Assembly (NCBI GenBank): GCA_019313765.1
Contig: JAFDAP010000005.1
Span: forward strand, 1-14,788
DNA: 14,788 nt
Direction: 5' to 3'
Origin: Deltaproteobacteria bacterium
Lineage (GTDB): Bacteria > Desulfobacterota > DSM-4660 > Desulfatiglandales > Desulfatiglandaceae
Shown here: positions 7,326-14,788 of the stretch, piece by piece
How the letters are laid out: every line of letters starts with the position of its first letter
How positions within the stretch are numbered: position 1 is the first letter of the stretch
Made by a program: the position numbers and the translations under genes
Notes under the pieces: generated by a model
Databases searched by the model: none
Told to the model about the DNA's origin: nothing
Seen by the model: only the letters and a program-made list of their open reading frames with translations

Positions 7326-8804
7326 ATGGACGGAATTGTCGGTCTTTATGGTCTGGACGATGATGAACTGGTGGGAAAGGCGTTTTTGGCAACAGGGGCA
7401 TGTCAGCACAGGGGCAAGGCCAGTACCGGGCTGGCCATAGGGAATTCAAAGGGGATCTATGTGCATAAAGGTTTAGGCAGGATCGCCGAAGTAATAGATT
7501 ACAACACAATCAGGACGTTTCAAGATTTAGAGCCCGTGGCCGCTATTGGAAATATCGGTTATACGAAAAGAAAAATTGCTGAAAAAATAAATGTTGAGCC
7601 AATAGAAATTTATCCGAAAGCCAATTCTAAATTAAAAGTTGTCTTAACCATGGACGGTTATCTTATCAAAGAGGACGATTTGAGGGCCGAGCTTGAACCG
7701 GATTACGACCTGCAGACCGATAATAAGACCGAAATCATCGGCGCTTTGTTACATAAATACATTACACAGGAAGGCATTAAATTTGAAGCCGGTGAAAAAC
7801 TTCTGGATAGATTGCACGGCAGGGCGACCTTTGCCTTAACCGCTTTGGTTCATGATGGCAAAGATATCTATTTGATTGCCTTAAATGATGCCAGGGCGTT
7901 TGAGCCTTTCTGTTATGCAACCATTAACGGCACCTTTGTTGCGAGTTCCGAATCATGTTCACACAGGAGATTGAACGGGTTGACAGAAAGGGAATATGAC
8001 GGCGGAGAGATGACCATATGCTCGTCAGGGGGAAATGAAACAAAGAGATTGAGAGAGGAACCCCTGATGCCGGATATATTCCAGGGCGTCTATTTCGGGA
8101 ATGTCGGTTCGCTGTTCAGGGGAAAGGAAATATTCCAGCTGAGAAAAGAGCTGGGTCTGGAACTGGTTTATCATTATAAGACCTCAAAGGCTGATATTGT
8201 CATCCCCAACCCGGAATCCGGCTGGGGTGTCACAGTGGGCATAGCAGAAGGTCTTAAAAAGCGTTTGTACCCTGCCATTATCAAACTTCCACAATCTGTC
8301 AGGACGTTTCAGGAGGGTGAGCAACAAACAAGGTCTCAGGAAGTCGGGCTGAAGTTCGGCGGCATTGATTCCCTGTTAGGAAATCAAAATGTTGCAATGG
8401 GGGATGACAGCATTGTAAGGGGAAGCGTTAGTGAAGGCGGCTCCGTCTGGGTGGTATACAATGCGGGCGCAAAGTTCATCGAGTTCTGGATATCCTATGG
8501 CCCCATGTTTTTCCCTTCGTTCAAGGAGTGGCACCGCGGCATCGAGTGTTTAAATGAACTTGCTGTCCAGAGGGCCTTTAAAGACGATAACCCTTATGAT
8601 AAGACATTAGATGAAGTCAATAAGGCCGTGGCAAAACTTGTCGGTGTTGATGAGGTAAAATATAACCTTAAGGAAAAAATCAGAAAAATCGCGGGAGACG
8701 GTTCTTTCCAGGCAATGGATGCAAGTTATCCCATAGATGAGGAATTCTGGCCGGACTGGCTCAAGATAGAATTTGATAAGTTCAATCGCTACCGGAAAAG
8801 TTAA
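7326..8804 (+). CDS. PurF-family protein (amidophosphoribosyltransferase-like) with degenerate glutaminase site
   Basis: The 492-residue product has the PurF layout: an N-terminal class II (Ntn) glutaminase fold and a C-terminal type I phosphoribosyltransferase fold. MDGIVGLYG followed by CQHRG (26-30) matches the PurF N-terminus, but the nucleophilic Cys is Asp2. The HNG active-site motif reads MDG (109-111). The GHVRY segment reads GNIGY (75-79), losing the arginine. The TSDSE segment reads NKTE (133-136). In contrast, the transferase domain keeps IPNPES (293-298), an RTF element (326-328) and the PRPP loop GDDSIVRGS (359-367). Glutamine-dependent activity is therefore unlikely, whereas PRPP binding remains plausible. 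It might use free or partner-supplied ammonia, or be regulatory. True PurF, if the organism has it, must lie elsewhere. The start has AAGGGAG seven bases upstream. The first half is visibly more AT-rich than carB. Confidence 0.8.
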   Translation: MDGIVGLYGLDDDELVGKAFLATGACQHRGKASTGLAIGNSKGIYVHKGLGRIAEVIDYNTIRTFQDLEPVAAIGNIGYTKRKIAEKINVEPIEIYPKANSKLKVVLTMDGYLIKEDDLRAELEPDYDLQTDNKTEIIGALLHKYITQEGIKFEAGEKLLDRLHGRATFALTALVHDGKDIYLIALNDARAFEPFCYATINGTFVASSESCSHRRLNGLTEREYDGGEMTICSSGGNETKRLREEPLMPDIFQGVYFGNVGSLFRGKEIFQLRKELGLELVYHYKTSKADIVIPNPESGWGVTVGIAEGLKKRLYPAIIKLPQSVRTFQEGEQQTRSQEVGLKFGGIDSLLGNQNVAMGDDSIVRGSVSEGGSVWVVYNAGAKFIEFWISYGPMFFPSFKEWHRGIECLNELAVQRAFKDDNPYDKTLDEVNKAVAKLVGVDEVKYNLKEKIRKIAGDGSFQAMDASYPIDEEFWPDWLKIEFDKFNRYRKS

Positions 8805-8825
8805 TTCCGTCATGAGCTTTTCTCT

Positions 8826-8854
8826 TTGACAAAAAAGGAAAATAAATCTAAATT
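8826..8854 (+). promoter_or_regulatory. Probable sigma70 promoter for gltBD
   Basis: A perfect -35 TTGACA (8826-8831) and a -10-like TAAATT (8849-8854, four of six consensus bases) are spaced by 17 bp, starting 22 bp after the purF-like stop codon. Transcription would start near 8860. It would then pass through the leader and terminator at 8880-8967 before gltB. Confidence 0.6.
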
Positions 8855-8879
8855 AAAAACTAGAATTTGAAACGACTTC

Positions 8880-8937
8880 GTACAAAGGAGTGCGGGATCG
8901 TTAGGGCTGAAGAGAATAGAGACAAAGACGTTTGTAC
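8880..8937 (+). promoter_or_regulatory. gltB leader: alternative (antiterminator-like) pairing
   Basis: GTACAAA (8880-8886) is perfectly complementary to TTTGTAC (8931-8937). The enclosed 44 bases are strongly purine-rich and can form little structure of their own. The downstream arm uses A8936 and C8937, which also belong to the inner stem of the terminator hairpin. The new helix would also abut the terminator's outer 5' arm (8924-8930), so the two folds compete. This is the usual design of a leader that chooses between termination and read-through, through a ligand, a protein such as an ANTAR-type antiterminator, or a trans RNA. I do not recognise a named riboswitch class here. Confidence 0.45.
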
Positions 8938-8967
8938 CCCTGGCTGGTGGGGGTGGCGTCTTTTTTT
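8924..8967 (+). terminator. Intrinsic terminator in the gltB leader
   Basis: AAAGACG (8924-8930) pairs with CGTCTTT (8957-8963), and ACCCC (8936-8940) pairs inside it with GGGGT (8950-8954). A run of seven T residues (8961-8967) follows. It ends about 104 bp before the chosen gltB start. It could serve as the end of the carB-purF-like transcript. Because a good promoter lies upstream of it, it more likely attenuates gltBD. Confidence 0.65.
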
Positions 8968-9071
8968 GTTTGTATCAAGGTCAATATTGATAAGCCGTAA
9001 GAAGTCCATCTCCCATCCCCTGTCGGAGATCCCGTCTTGGCGGGGTAGTGAGGGAATCGTGTCTGAAAAGT

Positions 9072-12000
9072 ATGAAGAAAAATGAGATTAGTAAAGATAT
9101 GACAAAAATTTTCAGCAATATGTTTGGCGGTTTTCCGGCCGGCAAAGGGTTATATGATCCGCGGAATGAGCATGACGGGTGCGGTGTCGGGTTTCTTGTT
9201 AATATTGACGCCACAAAAAGTCATGTGATTATCGAGGATGGGATTAAGGTCCTGAAAAACCTGGAACATCGCGGCGCAATCGGGGGTGACCTGAAGACGG
9301 GAGATGGCGCAGGAATCCTGTTCCAGATTCCGGACTTATTTTTACGGCGTGAATGCAAGATTAGCGGTATGTCTTTGCCTGACCCGGGTACATATGGCGT
9401 GGGCATGATCTTTATGCCGCAATCTCCTGATTTGAGAGCGGCATGTTCCAAAATAATTGAAGAAACCGTTCTCTCTGAAGGTCTCAAGTTTATTGGCTGG
9501 CGGGAAGTACCAGTTGATGCCGGGGCCATTTCAGGGACGGCAAAAGAGCGGCAGCCTGTCATAATGCAATGTTTTATCCATGGAAACGGGTTCGACAGCG
9601 CATCCCTGGAACGAAAACTCTATGTGCTTCGCAGGGAGATCGAGAGATTGGCAAATAGGGCCGTGGGAAACGATGATATTTTCTATATCCCAAGCATGTC
9701 CTGCCGGACCATCGTTTATAAGGGGCTTTTTACGGCCAGACAATTACCCCGCTTTTTCACGGATCTGGGCCATCCTGAAGTGATCAGCGCAGTTGCCGTG
9801 GTGCATCAGCGTTACAGCACCAATACTTTCCCTTCCTGGGAACTGGCACAACCTTTCCGCTACCTTGCCCATAACGGGGAGATAAATACCCTGCGCGGCA
9901 ATCTGAATCACATCAGATCACGCGAACCCATGCTCAAGTCAGACCTTTTCGGGTATGACATCAAGAAGATCCTGCCAATCATCGATGAAAGGGGTAGTGA
10001 TTCATCCTGCCTTGATAATGTCCTTGAACTTCTTGTAAACGCCGGTCGAACCCTACCCCATTCCATGCTGATGCTTGTGCCTGAGGCGTGGGGCGTTAAA
10101 TATCCAATGGGTCCGGATGAGCGCGGATTTTTTGAGTATCATGCGGGTCTGATGGAACCATGGGACGGCCCTGCTGCAGTAGCATTCTTCGATGGCGCTC
10201 AGGTCGGTGCCATGCTGGATCGCAATGGCCTTCGGCCCGCCCGTTATACCGTCACTAAAAAAGGTTTGCTGGTTTTTGCCTCTGAAGCGGGTGTCCTGGA
10301 CTTTCCGCCTGAAGATATCGCGGAAAAAGGGGCTTTGGGGCCGGGGCAGATGATCCTGGTTGATTTGGCCAAGAAGCGTATCCTCAAAAACAGGGAAATC
10401 AAGACACTCTGTGCCAGGCGCCAACCTTATCGCAGATGGGTTGAGGAGAACAAGATTACCCTGCGCGGGTTTTATGGAGATGTGGCTTCCATTAAGCCCG
10501 ACTTTGACCGTCTTCTGTTTCGCCATAAGCTTTTTGGATACAGCCGTGAAGATCTTCATATGCTGATCGAGCCCATGGCCTCGAACGGACAGGAGCCGGT
10601 GGGGTCCATGGGAGCAGATACGCCCCTGGCTGTTTTTTCGGAAAAAAATCAGTTGTTGTATTCATATTTCAAACAGATTTTCGCTCAGGTGACCAACCCG
10701 GCCATCGATCCGGTCCGCGAGGAACTGGTTATGTCGCTGATGACTTTCATCGGTAACCCGGGCAATATTCTCGTGGAAATTCCCCAGAGCAGCCGTCTGA
10801 TTAAATTGCAGCACCCGATCCTTGCCAATGAGGATTTGCTGCGCATGAGGCATTTGAATGTGGAGGGTTTTCATTCAAAAACTCTGCAAATGGCATTTCC
10901 TGCCGGCGGTTCCGGAGGTCAGATGGAGGTTGCCATGGAAGATCTCTGTGAACAAAGCGAGAGGGCCCTGAAGCAGGGGAATTCCTTGATCATCCTTAGT
11001 GACCGGGGGCTTTCCGAAGGTTTAGCGCCGATGCCCTCCCTCTTAGCCGTCTCAGCCGTAAATCAGTTCCTGGTTCGCAGGGGCCTGCGGACCCGCACAG
11101 GGCTTATAGTGGAGACCGGTGACGCCAGAGAAGTGATGCACATGGCCCTGCTTTTAGGCTATGGCGCAACGGCAGTGAATCCTTATGTGGCGTTTGAGAC
11201 GGTTGCTGCAATGATTTTGAGGAGGGAGTTGAGCAGAGATCTGAGTGTTGCGGTGGCCTTGGAGAACTATATCAAGGCCCTTTGCAAGGGATTATTGAAA
11301 ATTATGTCCAAGATGGGTATCTCAACGCTGCGAAGCTATCGGAGCGCGCAGGTCTTTGAGGCCGTTGGTCTGAACAGTGACGTGGTCAACAAGTACTTTG
11401 CGGGCACGTCTTCATGTATAGAGGGTATCGGGCTTAATGAGATTGCAACCGAGGTCAACGAGCGTCATGAGGAGGCACATAGCACGGCGCCGGATGCTCC
11501 GACTATTCTGCCAGGCGGGGGTCAGTACACATACCGCGTGGACGGGGAACGGCATTTGTGGACGCCGGAATCAATCAATGCGCTTCAGCAGGCCACCAGA
11601 AAAAATGACCGTGAGCTTTATTACAAGTATGCGGATGAGATTAATAACCAGGCCGAGAGATTGTCGACCCTTCGCGGCATGTTCCGGTTTGTAGAAACCG
11701 AGCCCGTCTCCTTGGAAGAGGTTGAACCGGCCGTCGAAATCATAAAGCGATTTGTAACAGGCGCAATGTCGTTCGGCTCCATCAGCAGGGAGGCTCACGA
11801 GACTATAGCAATTGCCATGAATCGCATAAAGGGTATGAGCAACAGTGGTGAGGGAGGAGAGGACCCTGCCCGCTACGAACTTCTTCCAAACGGGGATAAC
11901 CGCTCAAGCGCAGTCAAGCAGGTGGCCAGCGGGCGTTTCGGGGTGACCACTGAATTCCTGGTTAATGCCAGGGAGATTCAGATCAAGATCGCACAGGGCG

Positions 12001-13655
12001 CAAAGCCCGGTGAGGGAGGGCAGTTGCCGGGGCATAAGGTCAATGAGGAGATTGCACGAGTACGTCATTCGACCCCGGGGGTTACTTTGATCTCGCCGCC
12101 GCCCCACCATGACATCTATTCTATCGAAGATCTGTCACAGCTTATCTTTGATCTGAAGAATGTCAACCCAAAGGCACAAATCTCCGTAAAGCTCGTGTCG
12201 GAGATTGGCGTGGGGACTATTGCGGCGGGGGTATCCAAGGCACACGCTGACATGGTGCTGATAAGCGGTTATGACGGGGGTACTGGAGCATCACCTCTTT
12301 CCTCCATAAGGCATGCGGGAACACCCTGGGAGTTGGGTCTTTCCGAGACCCAGCAGACGCTTGTCTTGAACAGGTTACGCAGCCGGATCAGGGTACAGGC
12401 GGACGGTCAAATGAAAACGGGCCGTGATGTTATTATCGCCGCACTCTTAGGGGCAGAGGAATACGGTTTTGCAACTGCGGTCCTGGTTGTATTAGGCTGT
12501 GTGATGATGAGAAAGTGCAACAAAAATATTTGTGCCGTGGGCATAGCAACACAGGATCCGGAGTTGCGAAAGTTTTTTTCAGGTAAACCGGAGTATATAG
12601 AGAACTATTTCACGATGGTTGCCGAAGAAGTTCGAGAATACATGGCCAGACTGGGGTTTCGCAAGATGGATGCCCTGATCGGCAGGGCTGATCTTCTCGA
12701 AATGAGCAGGGCCGTGGATTTCTGGAAGGCAAAGGGCCTTGACTTTTCAAAGATCCTGTATCGGCCCATGATGGATGAAAATAGCCCATCTCGCTGTGTT
12801 GAGGCACAGCAGCACAAAATCGAAGACGTCATGGACAGAGAACTCATCCTACGTTTTAAAGATGCGCTGGAGAGCAAGAAAAGGGTGCGCGCAGTAGTTC
12901 CCATAAGGAATGTCAACCGAACGACCGGTGCGATGCTCTCGGGGGAGATCGTTAAGCGTTATGGTAACAAGGGCTTGCCCGATGACACGATTGTGTGCAA
13001 GTTCAGAGGGGCCGCAGGCCAGAGCTTTGGTGCATTCGGTGCAAGAGGCCTGACCCTCATTCTGGAAGGTGAAGCCAATGATTATCTCGGTAAAGGCTTA
13101 TCAGGGGGAAAGATTATTGTTAAGCCCTATTCCGGGATTGATTTTGACCCGTCCCAAAATATTGTAGCCGGGAATGTGATCCTTTATGGTGCGACAGGCG
13201 GGGAAGTGTACATCCATGGCAAAGTCGGTGAACGATTTGCCATCAGGAACAGCGGTGCATACGCGGTGGTGGAGGATGTGGGAGACCACGGATGTGAATA
13301 CATGACAGGAGGCCGGGTAGTAGTTCTTGGCCATACCGGGATAAATTTTGCCGCGGGAATGAGCGGTGGTATCGCTTATGTCTATGACCCGGGGGGAGGG
13401 TTTGACAGCCGCTGCAACCTGGACATGGTGGATCTGGAATTAGTGCGGGATGCAAAGGATATTGAGGAATTGAAAGGCATGATCAACCGGCATGTCAAAA
13501 ATACCGGTAGCAAAAAAGCAGAAGAAATACTCCTTGACTGGGATGCCTGCCTGCCGTTTTTTGTCAAGGTCTTTCCCATGGAATACCGCAGGGTCCTTGG
13601 TCAGATGAGCAAAGAAGATGAGGCAACGGTGAGGGAAGAAGTACAGCACAAGTAG
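9072..13655 (+). CDS. gltB: Glutamate synthase large (alpha) subunit
   Basis: GltB hydrolyses glutamine and transfers the ammonia to 2-oxoglutarate on an FMN domain, giving two glutamates with electrons from GltD. The product is about 1527 residues, the normal size. The domains appear in order. The class II glutaminase has its nucleophile at Cys37 (DGCGVGF), so a 36-residue propeptide is expected to be removed. It also keeps LEHRGAIGGDLKTGDGAG, QRYSTNTFPSW, AHNGEINTLRG and GSDSSCLDN. A central domain comes next, then the FMN/2-oxoglutarate domain with GYDGGTGASPLSS. The 3Fe-4S cysteines are about C1143, C1149 and C1154 with the family spacing. The C-terminal beta-helix has many GG repeats (about 1310-1440). 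The start is uncertain: GTG 9048, ATG 9072 and ATG 9099 are in frame and none has a clear ribosome binding site. gltD follows after 27 bp. Confidence 0.95.
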   Translation: MKKNEISKDMTKIFSNMFGGFPAGKGLYDPRNEHDGCGVGFLVNIDATKSHVIIEDGIKVLKNLEHRGAIGGDLKTGDGAGILFQIPDLFLRRECKISGMSLPDPGTYGVGMIFMPQSPDLRAACSKIIEETVLSEGLKFIGWREVPVDAGAISGTAKERQPVIMQCFIHGNGFDSASLERKLYVLRREIERLANRAVGNDDIFYIPSMSCRTIVYKGLFTARQLPRFFTDLGHPEVISAVAVVHQRYSTNTFPSWELAQPFRYLAHNGEINTLRGNLNHIRSREPMLKSDLFGYDIKKILPIIDERGSDSSCLDNVLELLVNAGRTLPHSMLMLVPEAWGVKYPMGPDERGFFEYHAGLMEPWDGPAAVAFFDGAQVGAMLDRNGLRPARYTVTKKGLLVFASEAGVLDFPPEDIAEKGALGPGQMILVDLAKKRILKNREIKTLCARRQPYRRWVEENKITLRGFYGDVASIKPDFDRLLFRHKLFGYSREDLHMLIEPMASNGQEPVGSMGADTPLAVFSEKNQLLYSYFKQIFAQVTNPAIDPVREELVMSLMTFIGNPGNILVEIPQSSRLIKLQHPILANEDLLRMRHLNVEGFHSKTLQMAFPAGGSGGQMEVAMEDLCEQSERALKQGNSLIILSDRGLSEGLAPMPSLLAVSAVNQFLVRRGLRTRTGLIVETGDAREVMHMALLLGYGATAVNPYVAFETVAAMILRRELSRDLSVAVALENYIKALCKGLLKIMSKMGISTLRSYRSAQVFEAVGLNSDVVNKYFAGTSSCIEGIGLNEIATEVNERHEEAHSTAPDAPTILPGGGQYTYRVDGERHLWTPESINALQQATRKNDRELYYKYADEINNQAERLSTLRGMFRFVETEPVSLEEVEPAVEIIKRFVTGAMSFGSISREAHETIAIAMNRIKGMSNSGEGGEDPARYELLPNGDNRSSAVKQVASGRFGVTTEFLVNAREIQIKIAQGAKPGEGGQLPGHKVNEEIARVRHSTPGVTLISPPPHHDIYSIEDLSQLIFDLKNVNPKAQISVKLVSEIGVGTIAAGVSKAHADMVLISGYDGGTGASPLSSIRHAGTPWELGLSETQQTLVLNRLRSRIRVQADGQMKTGRDVIIAALLGAEEYGFATAVLVVLGCVMMRKCNKNICAVGIATQDPELRKFFSGKPEYIENYFTMVAEEVREYMARLGFRKMDALIGRADLLEMSRAVDFWKAKGLDFSKILYRPMMDENSPSRCVEAQQHKIEDVMDRELILRFKDALESKKRVRAVVPIRNVNRTTGAMLSGEIVKRYGNKGLPDDTIVCKFRGAAGQSFGAFGARGLTLILEGEANDYLGKGLSGGKIIVKPYSGIDFDPSQNIVAGNVILYGATGGEVYIHGKVGERFAIRNSGAYAVVEDVGDHGCEYMTGGRVVVLGHTGINFAAGMSGGIAYVYDPGGGFDSRCNLDMVDLELVRDAKDIEELKGMINRHVKNTGSKKAEEILLDWDACLPFFVKVFPMEYRRVLGQMSKEDEATVREEVQHK

Positions 13656-13682
13656 ACTTCCGCCAGGGCGAAAAAGAATTTT

Positions 13683-14788
13683 ATGGAATATAAACGAAAA
13701 GATCCGGGATATCGTCCCATAGATGAAAGGCTCAGGGACTACAAGGCTGTTGAACTGCAGTTGAGTCAAGATGAGATCCACAGGCAGGCGTCGCGATGCA
13801 TGGACTGCGGAATACCCTTCTGTCATGCCTATGGTTGTCCGGTGTCCAATGTCATCCCGGAATTGAACGCCTTTGTCTGCAGGGGTAACTGGCGGCAGGC
13901 CATGAATCTATTATTGTCTGCGGACAATTTTCCTGAATTTACCGGTCGCGTCTGTCCGGCCCCCTGTGAAGGGGCCTGCGTGGCGGGAATCAGTGATGAT
14001 CCCGTGACCATAAGGCAGATTGAATTGGCCATTATTGAAAGGGGTTTCGAGAGTGGCGACGTCGGTTCCGGCCCGCCTTCAATGCGTTATGATAATAGTG
14101 TAGCGGTTATCGGTTCAGGGCCTGCGGGATTGGCAGTGGCGGATACGCTAAACAGGGCAGGTTACCTGGTAACGGTTTATGATAATGCCAGGCACCCGGG
14201 CGGTATTCTAAGGTATGGGATCCCTGATTTCAAATTGGAGAAATGGGTAGTAGAACGGCGCGTAAAGTTGATGGAGGATGAAGGCGTTGTTTTTGAGATG
14301 GGTGTCAATGTGGGGAAGGACATTTCCTACCGTTTTCTCAAAAAGCGTTTTGATGCCTTGTGCCTGGCCGGCGGGACCCGTGAACCGAGGGATCTCACGA
14401 TTCCAGGACGCGAGTTAAAAGGGATTCATTTTGCAATGGACTATTTGACACAACAGAACAAAAGGATTGGCGGCGAACCTGTTGACCCTTCGAAGTCCGT
14501 AACAGCGGCAGGCAGGACTGTGATTGTGATCGGGGGAGGGGACACCGGTTCGGACTGTCTCGGCACGGCGCTGCGCCAGGGAGCAAAAAGAGTCTATCAG
14601 TTTGAGATCCTGTCCAAACCGCCTGTAAAAAGATCAACGTCAACGCCATGGCCAATGTGGCCTCTTATGTTGCGGGAAACCCATGCCCACAAAGAGGGCG
14701 GGGAGCAGCGTTGGTCCGTGATGACTGAAAAGTTCTCCGGCCATGGCGGGGCCCTCAAAAAGCTTCACTGCGCTGAAGTGGAATGGAG
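13683..14788 (+). CDS. gltD: Glutamate synthase small (beta) subunit, 3'-truncated by the window edge
   Basis: GltD takes electrons from NADPH on FAD and passes them through iron-sulfur clusters to GltB. The first 368 residues are present and the frame is still open at the right edge; bacterial GltD is about 470-490 residues. Cysteines C39, C42, C47 and C52 (RCMDCGIPFC, then GCP) and C91, C95 and C99 (RVCPAPCEGAC) form the N-terminal 4Fe-4S region. VAVIGSGPAGLA (about 140-151) is the FAD-binding motif. PGGILRYGIPDFKL (172-185) is a family signature, and VIGGGDTGSDCLG (282-294) is the NADPH-binding motif. The start is the first ATG after the gltB stop (27 bp gap); the upstream ribosome binding site is weak, which suggests translational coupling to gltB. 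Confidence 0.95.
   Translation, partial: MEYKRKDPGYRPIDERLRDYKAVELQLSQDEIHRQASRCMDCGIPFCHAYGCPVSNVIPELNAFVCRGNWRQAMNLLLSADNFPEFTGRVCPAPCEGACVAGISDDPVTIRQIELAIIERGFESGDVGSGPPSMRYDNSVAVIGSGPAGLAVADTLNRAGYLVTVYDNARHPGGILRYGIPDFKLEKWVVERRVKLMEDEGVVFEMGVNVGKDISYRFLKKRFDALCLAGGTREPRDLTIPGRELKGIHFAMDYLTQQNKRIGGEPVDPSKSVTAAGRTVIVIGGGDTGSDCLGTALRQGAKRVYQFEILSKPPVKRSTSTPWPMWPLMLRETHAHKEGGEQRWSVMTEKFSGHGGALKKLHCAEVEW

Noticed and set aside
8871..8970. Match to the glutamine riboswitch (glnA motif) in the gltB leader
   Set aside because: The position would fit, but I could not find the conserved glnA-type core elements. The segment is purine-rich with a different pairing pattern.
8867..9085. 72-codon frame in the gltB leader starting at a TTG, a possible leader peptide
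   Set aside because: It starts with TTG without a ribosome binding site, runs through the terminator hairpin, and has a low-complexity product. It is more likely non-coding leader RNA.
10053..10559. 168-codon open frame on the minus strand inside gltB
   Set aside because: It is antisense to a well-conserved part of the GltB glutaminase domain. Its product shows no recognisable motif and it is best explained as a shadow of the gltB codon pattern.
1..14788. Mobile elements, tRNA or rRNA genes, CRISPR arrays
   Set aside because: No transposase or integrase frames, no terminal inverted repeats with target duplications, no cloverleaf sequence and no spaced direct repeats were seen.

Overview
The window is a bacterial chromosomal segment of about 14.8 kb devoted almost entirely to ammonia assimilation and glutamate/glutamine-linked nitrogen metabolism. 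All genes lie on the + strand. Base composition is roughly balanced, and carB, gltB and gltD are of the usual bacterial types. Together with the gene mix, this suggests a Desulfobacterota (deltaproteobacterial) anaerobe. That assignment is an inference from gene style and context, because the window contains no rRNA or other marker. I see no transposase, integrase, tRNA, CRISPR array or phage gene.

Layout, left to right. (1) The 3' part of a large PEP/pyruvate-binding (PPDK/PpsA ATP-grasp-type) protein, cut by the left edge. (2) A 103-bp spacer holding a 7-bp-periodic GATTG/CAATC inverted repeat. (3) gdhA (NADP-type glutamate dehydrogenase) and, 15 bp later, asnA (ammonia-dependent asparagine synthetase). 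(4) A 164-bp gap with a good sigma70-type promoter, a perfect 13-bp hairpin and a second AT-rich hairpin. (5) carB, the large carbamoyl-phosphate synthase subunit, with no carA beside it. (6) A 36-bp gap made almost wholly of a near copy of the AT-rich hairpin plus a ribosome binding site, then an intact PurF-family protein. This protein keeps its PRPP-binding loop but has lost every residue of the glutaminase catalytic site. (7) A 267-bp leader with a consensus-like promoter, a purine-rich segment, and an intrinsic terminator whose 5' side can instead pair upstream. It looks like a transcription attenuator. (8) gltB and gltD, the two glutamate synthase subunits; gltD is cut by the right edge.

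The genes form one theme. GdhA fixes ammonia directly into glutamate, and GltBD makes glutamate from glutamine and 2-oxoglutarate. AsnA and the CarB synthetase core both use ammonia itself, and CarB normally receives it from a partner glutaminase. The PurF-like protein would also have to use free ammonia, take it from a partner, or have a different job. The positions of promoters and hairpins suggest at least three transcription units: gdhA-asnA, carB-purF-like, and gltBD. gltBD appears to be controlled after initiation.

The two items most worth a second look are the PurF paralogue with a dead glutaminase site and the gltB leader attenuator. The paired hairpins before carB and the purF-like gene come next.
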